A stretch of DNA of 64,000 nt, taken from NCBI GenBank assembly GCA_002278855.1, contig NCGG01000010.1, forward strand, positions 28,348 to 92,347, in the 5' to 3' direction. Positions 38,100 to 46,538 of this stretch are shown here, piece by piece (the first letter of the stretch is position 1; each line of letters opens with the position of its first letter). A model generated the notes under the pieces. The model saw nothing but the letters and a program-made list of their open reading frames with translations. It was not told the origin of the DNA and did not search any database. Origin of the DNA: Sphingomonadales bacterium 28-55-16 (GTDB lineage Bacteria > Pseudomonadota > Alphaproteobacteria > Sphingomonadales > Sphingomonadaceae). The position numbers and the translations under genes were made by a program.

Positions 38100-38901
38100 C
38101 GCCCAATTGCCATTTACGCTCTTGGTCAATTCATGTGATGCGTTCGAGGATTGCTGGCCCCCCTTTTTTTGCCTGCTTGAACGTTACTGGAGCGCACCGC
38201 GGCCTTCAATAGTTTTGAACACCGAGCGTAAACTGTGGGCGCATGATAATCTCGATATCCGTTGCACGCAGGTTCAGATGGAGACGGAACGTCGCCTGAC
38301 ATGGAGCGAGTGCCTCAGCGCCGCCTTGGTATCCATTGATACCCCACTCGTGCTTTATATGCAGGAAGACTATTTTATCGAAAAGCCGGTCGATGTTGAA
38401 GCGATTTCTGTGCTAGCCCAACGTATGATCGACGATCCGTCAATCAAGCACATTGGTCTAACCCATTTTGGCGCTGGATCGCCAATATTGCCGGACAGTC
38501 GGCCCATGCTGTCACGGATCGGGCCCCGTGCGACATATAGGGTGTCAACGCAGGCAGGACTCTGGCGCAAGGATGCTTTGCAATCTTATCTTTTGCCTTG
38601 GGAAAGCGGCTGGATGTTTGAACTTTTTGGAACCATCAGATCGTGGAAACGTGATGAGTTATTCCTCACGATTGATCGCAATCTGACTGCCCCCGCAATC
38701 GAATATCAGCATACGGGAATTGTAAAAGGACAATGGAGCAAGTTCGTGCCTGCGCTTTTTGAACGCGAAGGGATTGCAGCAGATTTTGAAGCGCGCGGCT
38801 TTTTTGATGACGACGGTTCCAGTCTCCTGCGGCGTATAAAGTTGTTGTCCAACATTGCCTCAAACCCAATAGCTACATTCAATAGTATAGTCCGTAATTG
38901 A
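38092..38901 (+). CDS. Putative glycosyltransferase
   Basis: A 269-residue soluble protein; ATG 38092 is chosen because it overlaps the gmd stop (ATGAATGA) and gives the natural start [25 protein letters not shown]. Strand-turn patterns [24 protein letters not shown] and [16 protein letters not shown] look like a GT-A fold in which QEDYF takes the place of the DxD motif; [13 protein letters not shown] and [18 protein letters not shown] follow as in relatives that I know as unassigned polysaccharide glycosyltransferases. Donor, acceptor and CAZy family are not assigned. Confidence 0.6.
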   Translation: MNDAQLPFTLLVNSCDAFEDCWPPFFCLLERYWSAPRPSIVLNTERKLWAHDNLDIRCTQVQMETERRLTWSECLSAALVSIDTPLVLYMQEDYFIEKPVDVEAISVLAQRMIDDPSIKHIGLTHFGAGSPILPDSRPMLSRIGPRATYRVSTQAGLWRKDALQSYLLPWESGWMFELFGTIRSWKRDELFLTIDRNLTAPAIEYQHTGIVKGQWSKFVPALFEREGIAADFEARGFFDDDGSSLLRRIKLLSNIASNPIATFNSIVRN

Positions 38902-38902
38902 C

Positions 38903-39448
38903 ATGTCACTCAAGCGACCTTCAAATTTGCTGAAAACACTTGGACGACTGTGGCCTAGCATTTTGATCATGCCTTTTCGAATAATCCTATATGGGAGTGG
39001 AGGCATAAGCTTCGTGCATCCGTTTGCCTTTATCCGAGGAAAAGTGACTTACGGCCGACTCTGCGAAGTTGGACCATTGGTCTTTATAAATGCTGGTCCC
39101 CGCGGTGTGACCCTTGGCAAATATGTGCAGATAAATCCAGGCACGTCTCTGATAGGAAATATAAAAGTCGGTTCTCGCACCCTGATCGCTCCGTCCGTCG
39201 TTATTGCCAGCGGGGGGCATAAGTTTGGGCGTGGAATTCAACCGCGCTTTTCGGGAGGGCATAATGAGCACCATACTGTGGAAATAGGGGAAGACGTTTG
39301 GATCGGAGCGAACGTTTTAATTGCGGGTAATGTTAAAATAGGCAGAGGAAGCGTGATTTCTGCGGGTTGCACGGTAACTCAGGACGTCCCCGATTTATCT
39401 CTTGTGAAGCGCAATGGGTTGAATCCGATCGTTACAGAATTGTTGTGA
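38903..39448 (+). CDS. Left-handed beta-helix acyltransferase (WcaF/WbbJ-like)
   Basis: A 181-residue hexapeptide-repeat protein, probably a sugar O-acetyltransferase acting in the cytosol on nucleotide- or lipid-linked sugars. Repeats are seen at GKVTYGRLCEVG, GKYVQINPGTSLIGNIKVGSRTLIAPSVVIASGG, then an HKFGRGIQ..HNEHHTVEIG loop with the catalytic-type His, and EDVWIGANVLIAGNVKIGRGSVISAGCTVTQDVPD, the classic NodL/WcaF ending. ATG 38903 lies directly after the previous stop. Its stop overlaps the GTG of the next gene. Confidence 0.85.
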   Translation: MSLKRPSNLLKTLGRLWPSILIMPFRIILYGSGGISFVHPFAFIRGKVTYGRLCEVGPLVFINAGPRGVTLGKYVQINPGTSLIGNIKVGSRTLIAPSVVIASGGHKFGRGIQPRFSGGHNEHHTVEIGEDVWIGANVLIAGNVKIGRGSVISAGCTVTQDVPDLSLVKRNGLNPIVTELL

Positions 39449-40458
39449 GTTCTTTTCACATGCCCCAGGTACCAACCAATTCCACCGCGTTGTTTAGTAA
39501 GTTTCTCGCAACACTGGTGTCCTCATGGGTAGTGGGGCCGGTGGGCGTTCTCTTCCTGCACTCTTGGGGCTGGGGCAGCAGCCCCATCCTTATCGCGCTG
39601 TTGCTTGCTTTAAGCGCGGGAGCGCCAATTCAACTTCTTTTAAATGAGTTCGTCGCACCGGGTGCGGTCGCCAGAAAGTTTTATGTGGGGCGGTTTCAAA
39701 TCTTATCCATAATCGCCGCCACATTTGTAGCAATTTGGTTTGTTCTTGTGTCATCCCATGTCGTTCCTGGCGGTGGGCTTGCCACACCTATTTATCTCGG
39801 CTTAGCACTATTCGCATCGATATCAGTTTGGCTCTCTTATCGCACATCTCATTATTACTACCGGGCGGTTGTATCGGGCGACGTTGGGCACCAAGGAGCG
39901 ATTTATGTTGGCTTAATACCAGGTCTGTCAACGTTAATGATATTTGCGGTTGCCGCTCTCACAAACACTCCTGAAATTCTTGTTATGGCAGCTGTATTGC
40001 CTGCGATCGCTCAATCAATATTTTTAAAGCGCTTTCCAATTACTACAACCATCCAAGGCGATTCCAATGGCGTAAATCATCTGATGCTCGCTCACACGAC
40101 GCTGGTTGTAATGGCGCTTTCGTTGATCTGCATTGGCTTCGGAAGCGCGTTGCTTAGGGATGTGATCGCCGGTCACCAGCAAGATTACGCAGCGTTAATT
40201 TTAGTCAGCCTCAACCTATTCGGCACTTTAGTGAATTCAATCAGCAGGGCGGCTTATATTTCGTCAGGACAAAGCCTGGGTTCGATGTCTGGGATCGCTG
40301 TCGCAATATTGCTGCTGTGCGCAGCATTGTCATTTGATTTTAGCAAGGAAATCAGCGCGTTTCTGTTGCTGTTCGCTTTACAATTTTTGATCGTTATAAT
40401 CTTGGCGATAGGGCGGGCCAACGCACACGCCCTCAATCTCCCGACTGATAGGCAATAA
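39445..40458 (+). CDS. Polytopic membrane protein, possible Wzx-like flippase
   Basis: About 337 residues with nine to ten hydrophobic segments. GTG 39445 overlaps the preceding stop (GTGA); ATG 39460 is the alternative. The opening PTNSTALFSKFLATLVSSWVVGPVGVLFL is like that of polysaccharide-export proteins of the MATE/PST type, with paired helices and short basic loops, but the protein is shorter than typical Wzx (about 400-480 residues) and I see no decisive motif. In context (no other flippase in the island) it is the best candidate for moving lipid-linked repeat units. This assignment is an inference. Confidence 0.5.
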   Translation: MSSFHMPQVPTNSTALFSKFLATLVSSWVVGPVGVLFLHSWGWGSSPILIALLLALSAGAPIQLLLNEFVAPGAVARKFYVGRFQILSIIAATFVAIWFVLVSSHVVPGGGLATPIYLGLALFASISVWLSYRTSHYYYRAVVSGDVGHQGAIYVGLIPGLSTLMIFAVAALTNTPEILVMAAVLPAIAQSIFLKRFPITTTIQGDSNGVNHLMLAHTTLVVMALSLICIGFGSALLRDVIAGHQQDYAALILVSLNLFGTLVNSISRAAYISSGQSLGSMSGIAVAILLLCAALSFDFSKEISAFLLLFALQFLIVIILAIGRANAHALNLPTDRQ

Positions 40459-40463
40459 AAGCA

Positions 40464-41486
40464 TTGGAAACACTTCAAAAACGCTTTGAGGTAGCAACGC
40501 TGGACGCTGCGGCTACTCTTCGAAATGCATTTCTTTTTTGTGCTGCGGCAGGACTGTGCTGGTGGGCTGCAAATGGTTTCTCCGTAGCGGCGCCTGACGG
40601 CTTCGATCCGCTTCGGTACGAGTATTATGCCCGTTATGGGCTTCCTCAAGCATTTTCGGATTCATCTTCATACCGCATGGTCTTGGTGCTTCAGTACATA
40701 TATGAATTTTTACCCTACTACATTGGATACTTAGCACTTATGGCGGGCCTTTGTTTTGGTCTACGTTACTTTGATCCGACAAGAATTGTATCTATCGCTA
40801 TATATTCGCCAATAAGTTTTTATTATGTTTCTCAGACCGGAAAAGATGGAATAGCTGTTCTGGCAGCGATAGCAGCCGCAATATTTGTCACGTCGCGCAA
40901 AAATATAGGCATTATCGCGCTCACTATTTTTGTAGTGGGGCTAGCATTTTATATAAGACCAGCAGTTATTTTAATTGTACCTGTAGTTATTGTTCAATTT
41001 AGATATGGAACATTTTACGCAATAATATCGGCCATTTTTTTAAGTCTTATATTTATTCTTGCATCTGACTCATATTCAATATTAAGTAATCTTGAAGGAT
41101 TGACAGGAGACGAGGGGGCTGGGCAGTTAGCCCAGTTACTTCGTCGTTTTACTTTCGGATATGAATTAGCGCCAGTGATAGCGAAGCTGTTGCTTCTTAG
41201 TGGTTCTGTTTTCTTTCAACCGATTTTAGGAATATGGAAATTCTATGCGGGGTCTCCATTTTTCGTTTTGTTTGAAGGCCTTTCATTTTTGGCGTTCCTA
41301 ATTTTTGTTGCGAAAGATCGTCTTCTATTCAAATTTATGGTATCCTCCATGCCCTATGTTGTAACTATTGGCGTTTCGTCGCCATTTTATCATTTTCGAT
41401 ATCTTGCAGTGGCATATCCGGTGATCTGGGCCTATAGTCGTTATTCGGACGGATGGGGATTTCGGGCAACGCGATTTAAAGCGTAG
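40464..41486 (+). CDS. Polytopic membrane protein, possible EpsG/Wzy-like polymerase
   Basis: About 340 residues with nine or so hydrophobic segments and notable AT richness. The start appears to be TTG 40464, five bases after the previous stop; no ATG precedes the first helix. A long loop between the first helices carries DGFDPLRYEYYARYGLPQAFSDSSSYRM; YIRPAVILIVPVV and SSPFYHFRYLAVAYPVIWAYSRY come later, resembling EpsG- or Wzy-type polymerases, which are very divergent. The role is inferred from topology and neighbourhood only; an alternative is an unknown glycosyltransferase of GT-C type. Confidence 0.5.
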   Translation: METLQKRFEVATLDAAATLRNAFLFCAAAGLCWWAANGFSVAAPDGFDPLRYEYYARYGLPQAFSDSSSYRMVLVLQYIYEFLPYYIGYLALMAGLCFGLRYFDPTRIVSIAIYSPISFYYVSQTGKDGIAVLAAIAAAIFVTSRKNIGIIALTIFVVGLAFYIRPAVILIVPVVIVQFRYGTFYAIISAIFLSLIFILASDSYSILSNLEGLTGDEGAGQLAQLLRRFTFGYELAPVIAKLLLLSGSVFFQPILGIWKFYAGSPFFVLFEGLSFLAFLIFVAKDRLLFKFMVSSMPYVVTIGVSSPFYHFRYLAVAYPVIWAYSRYSDGWGFRATRFKA

Positions 41487-41548
41487 CGTGAAGAAATAGC
41501 GCTGGTTTATTATAGCTGCATTCAATTTTTGAGAAAAGTGAGGTTCAC

Positions 41549-42256
41549 GTGCAGAATATTAGAGAAAAGTTGCGGAATGCGCTCAGCAATGAACGAACGC
41601 GTATGCTATGGGTGGAGACGGAGCTAGCTCGTGTTCCCGCAAATTCTCTAATACTTGATGCTGGATGTGGGAGTCAGCAATATCGAAGATTTTGTTCTCA
41701 CTTGTCTTATCGGGGGCAAGATTTTGGTCAATATGAAGCCGATATAACTGACGGCTTCGCTTCTGGTTTGGGTGGTGTATCCGGATACAAGTACGGTGCG
41801 TTAGACTACGTTGGCGATATTTGGAATATACATGAACAGGATTCTACATTTGACGCTGTATTGTGCACTGAGGTTTTTGAACATATACCGTACCCGACTG
41901 AAACACTATTTGAATTTTCAAGATTAATTAAGCCAAAGGGGACATTAATTCTAACACTTCCATCTAATTGCTTAAGGCATATGGACCCATATTATTTTTA
42001 TTCAGGATTCTTTAATAGATATATTGAAAAATTTCTTGGAGAAGCAGGGTTTGAAATTGAAAAATTAGAACCGGTGGGGGACTATTATTCTTGGCTTGCG
42101 GCAGAGGTTGCTCGTTCGATGAATACTCATGGATTATTTGCGAAAATTATACTTTTACCCGCTTTGCTCTGGTTCATGGGGCGTCGTAAAACGGCATCTT
42201 CGATAAATACACTGTGCATGGGTTACCATGTTGTTGCCAAGCGGATGGCAGGGTAG
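41549..42256 (+). CDS. Class I SAM-dependent methyltransferase
   Basis: A 235-residue methyltransferase with motif I SLILDAGCGSQQYRRF, an acidic motif II region (YEADITDGF), motif post-I DAVLCTEVFEHIPYPTETLFEFSRLIKPKGTLILTLPS, which is typical of Methyltransf_11-like enzymes modifying small molecules or glycans. GTG 41549 follows a GTGAGG ribosome-binding-like sequence. The 3' half is markedly AT-rich. It may methylate a sugar of the island's product or an isoprenoid-linked intermediate; no direct evidence of substrate. Confidence 0.85.
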   Translation: MQNIREKLRNALSNERTRMLWVETELARVPANSLILDAGCGSQQYRRFCSHLSYRGQDFGQYEADITDGFASGLGGVSGYKYGALDYVGDIWNIHEQDSTFDAVLCTEVFEHIPYPTETLFEFSRLIKPKGTLILTLPSNCLRHMDPYYFYSGFFNRYIEKFLGEAGFEIEKLEPVGDYYSWLAAEVARSMNTHGLFAKIILLPALLWFMGRRKTASSINTLCMGYHVVAKRMAG

Positions 42257-42260
42257 CATA

Positions 42261-43232
42261 ATGCTTAGAGACATTTCAGTAATAGCGGGCGGCTGTGGGT
42301 TCATCGGTAGCAACCTTGCCGCATCGCTTGTTGCGCGCGGGCGCTTCGTTGTCGTTGTTGATAACTTGTCTAATGGAGAGCGTTCATACCTGGAACGCAA
42401 CCCGACGCTGCGAGAGATGCCGGTTGTCGTTGCGAATTTGGCCAATCGCCGTGAATGTTCGGACGCGTTCGACCAAGTGTCAACGTACGGTAGAATTTTT
42501 GACGTGTGGCATATGGCTGCTAATTCCGACATACCTGCGGGCGTAGCCGATCCCGATGTCGATCACCAAGATACGTTTCTTACGACATTTGAAATACTCC
42601 GCGTGATGCGGGACAAGGACATCCGGACCTTACATTTTGCTTCCAGCTCCGCGATTTATGGGGACTTGGGAGAAACTGCACTGCACGAAGATATCGGGCC
42701 TCTTTTTCCGATATCAAATTACGGTGCTATGAAGCTAGCGTCCGAGGCGCAAATCAGTGCAGCAGCAGAGACATTTCTGAAAAGGGTAAACATATTCCGC
42801 TTTCCAAATGTTGTCGGTGTCCCCGCTACACATGGCGTGATACTTGATTTTGTTAACAAGCTTATAGCTTCCCCTGAGAAGCTAGCCGTGCTTGGCGATG
42901 GCACCCAGCAAAAAGCATATCTGCATGTCACTGATTTAATAGAGGCAATGTTGATGATCGCAGATCGTGATGTTGCTAAGCTAGAGCCAGTTAACATCGG
43001 ACCAATAGATAGAGGCGTTACCGTAGGTTGGATTGCCGAACAAGTTATTGCTCGCGTTTCCCCTAAGGCGCATATTGCATTCGGTGTGGGAAATAAGGGT
43101 TGGGTTGGAGATGTGCCAAAATTCAATTACTCAACTGCGCGTTTACAATCTTATGGATGGCAACCTAAAATGGGCTCCCACGAGGCCGTTGCGCGCGCCA
43201 TAGATGAAATCGCTTCACAGCAGGGTTTTTGA
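42261..43232 (+). CDS. NAD-dependent epimerase/dehydratase
   Basis: A 323-residue extended SDR from ATG 42261, four bases after the methyltransferase stop. Motifs: VIAGGCGFIGSNLAASLVARG, VVDNLSNGERSYL, HMAANSDIPAG, FASSSAIYGDLGETAL, NYGAMKLASE (YxxxK), RFPNVVGVPATHGVI and DGTQQKAYLHVTDL. The pattern is close to UDP-glucose 4-epimerase-like sugar epimerases, though in this position (just before heptose genes) it could modify GDP-heptose. Its 3' end overlaps the following glycosyltransferase by 29 bases if ATG 43204 is used. Confidence 0.85.
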   Translation: MLRDISVIAGGCGFIGSNLAASLVARGRFVVVVDNLSNGERSYLERNPTLREMPVVVANLANRRECSDAFDQVSTYGRIFDVWHMAANSDIPAGVADPDVDHQDTFLTTFEILRVMRDKDIRTLHFASSSAIYGDLGETALHEDIGPLFPISNYGAMKLASEAQISAAAETFLKRVNIFRFPNVVGVPATHGVILDFVNKLIASPEKLAVLGDGTQQKAYLHVTDLIEAMLMIADRDVAKLEPVNIGPIDRGVTVGWIAEQVIARVSPKAHIAFGVGNKGWVGDVPKFNYSTARLQSYGWQPKMGSHEAVARAIDEIASQQGF

Positions 43233-44073
43233 CGCATTAGGAACAAGTGTCTTGCAGAATTTGCCTCAGATTACATTTGTAGTGCCGTGCTTCAATGAGG
43301 CGCCGCATATTTTAGCGAACAGTCTTGGAAGCGTTGCGTTGCAGAACTATCGTGACTTTGAGTGTCTAGTTATTGATGAAAGCACTGATCCTGCCTCTTC
43401 ACAGGCAGCGGCGGATTTTTGCAACTCCGATCCGCGTTTTCGTCATGTTATCCCGACGCAGCGAATAGGCCTTGCCGGAAGCTTAAACCTCGGGATATCT
43501 CAGGCGCGTGGAGAATTTATTGCGCGGTTCGACTCCGACGATGTTTGTTTGCCCGACCGTCTCTCGTTGCAGCTAGATTGGATGAAGAAAAATCCTCGCG
43601 TGGATGTGCTGGGAGGTGGCATTGAAATAATTGACCGCGAAGGCAGAACCCTTGCGTTCCGGGACTATCCGCTGGAACATGAAGCGATATCTCGTCAATT
43701 CAACAGAACGACAGCGGTTGCGCACCCGACAGTCTTAATGCGCACCGCTGCACTTAAGGCTATTGGCGGGTATGATCCGCAATTTCGATTTGCAGAGGAT
43801 TTGGACCTTTGGTTGCGGATGCTCAATAGTGGAGTACGTTTCGCAAACTTGCCACAAACGTTGGTAAAATACCGTCAGAATAATACGAATCGTAATCCAG
43901 ACCATTGGCGCTACAATCTGCGCGCGCGGAAGAAAAATTTTACGAGTTCCAATTTTATAGGCCGCCTCATCGGCATCGGTTTGATAAGTACTTGGTTGTA
44001 TACGCCAAGCTTCTTACAAAAACTGGTATTCAAGTTGGCGTTGTTGCGTTCCAAACAAAGGATGGTAGCGTAA
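43204..44073 (+). CDS. Family 2 glycosyltransferase
   Basis: A 289-residue GT-A glycosyltransferase. It has ITFVVPCFNEAPHILANSLGSVALQNYRDFECLVIDESTD (nucleotide-binding N-terminus), the DxD-type ARFDSDDVCLPDRL, GGGIEIIDREG, and AHPTVLMRTAALKAIGGYDPQFRFAEDLDLWLRM with the ED catalytic-base region. ATG 43204 overlaps the upstream epimerase; a TTG near 43251 would avoid overlap but is less attractive. The stop shares one base with the next ATG (TAATG). Its place beside heptose-nucleotide genes suggests that it may transfer heptose, an inference. Confidence 0.88.
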   Translation: MKSLHSRVFDALGTSVLQNLPQITFVVPCFNEAPHILANSLGSVALQNYRDFECLVIDESTDPASSQAAADFCNSDPRFRHVIPTQRIGLAGSLNLGISQARGEFIARFDSDDVCLPDRLSLQLDWMKKNPRVDVLGGGIEIIDREGRTLAFRDYPLEHEAISRQFNRTTAVAHPTVLMRTAALKAIGGYDPQFRFAEDLDLWLRMLNSGVRFANLPQTLVKYRQNNTNRNPDHWRYNLRARKKNFTSSNFIGRLIGIGLISTWLYTPSFLQKLVFKLALLRSKQRMVA

Positions 44074-45398
44074 TGGCGCTGGAAGGGAATGCATGCACCG
44101 TTGCTATCCTTGCGGGAGGCATGGGAACTCGTCTGAAGTCGCGAACGGGAGCTATACCCAAGCCCATGGCGCTTGTGTGCGGCAAGCCCGTATTGGAGCA
44201 TTTGATCAATCTTTGTGTTACACACGGATTTCTGACCATTGCGCTTTTGGTTCACCATGAACATCAGGTTATTTCCGACTATTTTGGAGACGGCAGCAAT
44301 TGGGGCGTCCGGCTAACTTATTGCATTGAACAGGAGGCTCGGGGAACTGCGGGGGCCTTGAACGATGCGCTCCCCGTGCTGGCAGAGCGCTTTCTTGTTC
44401 TCTACGGCGATACTTATGCGGATGTTGATCTTAATCGCATTTGGTCCTGGCATCATACCACAAAAGCTGACGCCACGTTATTTCTGCATCCAAATGATCA
44501 CCCGGCGGATTCAGATATAGTTGAACTGGATGCGGATGGCAGTGTCATCGCTATCCATCCATACCCGCATGAACCTTCACGGGTATTTCGTAATCTGGTT
44601 AACGCGGCACTGTATGTCTTCGAGAAAGTCGGGCTTGTTGGCTCTTTACCCGCTGCTGGGAAGGCTGACATCGCAAAGCACACCCTTAATGCCCTGTTAG
44701 CAAAGGGTAGGCGTGTTGTAGGCTATATTTCTCCAGAGTATATTAAGGATATGGGGACGCCTGATCGATTAGACAAAGTGGAGCGAGATGTGCGAGAAGG
44801 CATGGCGGACCGCCTTTCGGGAAGAGCCCCGCGCACTGCTATTTTTCTCGATAGAGACGGTACAATCAATGTTGAGGTAAGTCACCTATCCTCTCCCGAC
44901 CAACTCACCCTTATACCTGGCGCAGGTGAGGCTATCAGAGCTATAAACCGTTCAGGAGCATTGGCCGTTGTCGTTACAAACCAGCCAGTCTTGGCGCGCG
45001 GCGATGTAGACTGGCGAGGTATGGAGGCAATACACGCGCAGCTTGATAAGCTGTTGGGTGAGGAGGGCGCCTACATTGACAGGCTTTATCTATGTCCTCA
45101 TCACCCAGACACTGGTTTTGAAGGTGAAGTCCTGTCATTAAAAAAGATCTGCGAGTGTCGTAAGCCGGCGAGTGGCTTAATTGAACAAGCAGTTGCCGAC
45201 CTCGGGATTGCAATACAGCAATCGTGGATGATTGGTGACTCAACTGCTGACATTGTTGCCGGAAATAATATCGGGCTGCAGACTATTTTAGTAGGCACCG
45301 GAAACGCGGGTAACGACGGAAAATATACTTGCAAACCAGATTTTGTTGTCAGCGATATAAAGGCTGCTGTGTCTAAGATCCTCAGTAGGCGTGACTAA
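44073..45398 (+). CDS. HddC-GmhB fusion: heptose-1-P guanylyltransferase and heptose-1,7-bisphosphate phosphatase
   Basis: A 441-residue two-domain enzyme. Residues 1-235 are a nucleotidyltransferase: TVAILAGGMGTRLKSRTG, PKPMALVCGKPVLEHL, FLVLYGDTYADVDL, matching HddC, which makes GDP-D-glycero-alpha-D-manno-heptose. Residues 250-441 are a HAD phosphatase: IFLDRDGTINVE with D260 and D262, VVTNQPVLARG, the zinc loop LCPHHPDTGFEG...CECRKP typical of GmhB, and MIGDSTADIVAGNN. Two consecutive pathway steps are thus in one chain. ATG 44073 overlaps the GT2 stop by one base. The following hddA and gmhA genes complete the pathway. Confidence 0.9.
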   Translation: MALEGNACTVAILAGGMGTRLKSRTGAIPKPMALVCGKPVLEHLINLCVTHGFLTIALLVHHEHQVISDYFGDGSNWGVRLTYCIEQEARGTAGALNDALPVLAERFLVLYGDTYADVDLNRIWSWHHTTKADATLFLHPNDHPADSDIVELDADGSVIAIHPYPHEPSRVFRNLVNAALYVFEKVGLVGSLPAAGKADIAKHTLNALLAKGRRVVGYISPEYIKDMGTPDRLDKVERDVREGMADRLSGRAPRTAIFLDRDGTINVEVSHLSSPDQLTLIPGAGEAIRAINRSGALAVVVTNQPVLARGDVDWRGMEAIHAQLDKLLGEEGAYIDRLYLCPHHPDTGFEGEVLSLKKICECRKPASGLIEQAVADLGIAIQQSWMIGDSTADIVAGNNIGLQTILVGTGNAGNDGKYTCKPDFVVSDIKAAVSKILSRRD

Positions 45399-45543
45399 AT
45401 TGCAAGGCAGTTAACCTAATTATTTACGAAATCACTGAAAAAATTTCTTCTGTTCTGATGCCAGGTGAAATTAATTGCTAAGAAGCCTATTTTAGATTTA
45501 AAAATGTATACGCCAAGCGCATTCTTATGAGTGAGAAATTGTT

Positions 45544-46533
45544 ATGATATTGAGCAAAACGCCTCTCAGGATGAGCTTTGTAGGTGGCGGTAGTGATTTG
45601 CCGGCTTTTTACCGCGACACACCGGGCGCCGTTCTCTCGACCGCAATCGATAAATACATTTATCTGGCGGTTAACCGCAAGTTCGATGGCCGGATCCGAT
45701 TAAGCTATTCGAGAACCGAAGAAGTAGATCATTTCACCGAAGTGCAGCATCCGTTGGTACGTGAGGCTCTAGCGATTACCGGCGTTGAAACTGGAATTGA
45801 AATAGCTTCACTTGCGGATATTCCTTCCACGGGATCGGGCCTTGGCTCCTCTAGCAGCTTTACTGTGGGGCTATTAAACGCCCTAAATGCGTATCAGGGA
45901 CGCTACATAAGCAAGGATCAGTTGGCGGAACAGGCGTGTGAAATCGAAATTGACAGGTGCGGAGAACCAATAGGGAAGCAAGATCAGTATGCGGCGTCAT
46001 TCGGAGGGCTCAACTTAATCCAATTTCACCCAGATGAAACAGTGACCGTAGATCCCGTGCGTTGTTCTTTACCCACAATCAAAAAATTTGAAGATCACAT
46101 TTTAGTTTTCTTTACTGGCAGAACTCGAAGTGCATCCCAGGTTTTGGTGAAACAGTCTGCGGAATTACGCGCTGGAAATCATCGCAAGCTAATGCAACGT
46201 ATGGTTGAGTTAGCATTTGAACTTAAACAGGAGCTTGAGGCAGGCGTCCTCGAAGCCGTAGGAGCGCTATTGCATGAAAACTGGCGGCTTAAAACTCAGC
46301 TTGCAAATGGCATATCCGATCCCGAAATTGACGGTTGGTATGAAGCCGGGATTAAGAATGGTGCGACCGGCGGCAAGCTCTTAGGCGCTGGTAACGGCGG
46401 CTTCATTATGTTTTACGCACACCCTGAAACTCATCTTGCGATCACAAGTGCGCTTGCAATGCTGGAGCCTATAAAATTTGGTTTCGATCGTGCTGGCGCG
46501 CAAATTACATATTACCAACCAGAAAGCAGGTAA
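45544..46533 (+). CDS. hddA: D-glycero-alpha-D-manno-heptose-7-phosphate kinase
   Basis: GHMP-family sugar kinase (329 residues) that phosphorylates C1 of heptose-7-phosphate to give the alpha-1,7-bisphosphate, the GDP-heptose branch. N-terminal SKTPLRMSFVGGGSDLPAFY, the ATP loop DIPSTGSGLGSSSSFTVGLLNAL, EIEIDRCGEPIGKQDQYAASFGGLN, and the C-terminal GATGGKLLGAGNGGFIMFY are HddA landmarks. A 145-base gap separates it from the fusion gene and may hold a promoter; gmhA starts five bases after its stop. Confidence 0.94.
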   Translation: MILSKTPLRMSFVGGGSDLPAFYRDTPGAVLSTAIDKYIYLAVNRKFDGRIRLSYSRTEEVDHFTEVQHPLVREALAITGVETGIEIASLADIPSTGSGLGSSSSFTVGLLNALNAYQGRYISKDQLAEQACEIEIDRCGEPIGKQDQYAASFGGLNLIQFHPDETVTVDPVRCSLPTIKKFEDHILVFFTGRTRSASQVLVKQSAELRAGNHRKLMQRMVELAFELKQELEAGVLEAVGALLHENWRLKTQLANGISDPEIDGWYEAGIKNGATGGKLLGAGNGGFIMFYAHPETHLAITSALAMLEPIKFGFDRAGAQITYYQPESR

Positions 46534-46538
46534 CCAAA

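Noticed and set aside
39367..39459. Extended N-terminus of the flippase-like gene from 39367
   Set aside because: It would run through the end of the acyltransferase gene; GTG 39445 overlapping the previous stop fits the coupling style of neighbouring genes better.
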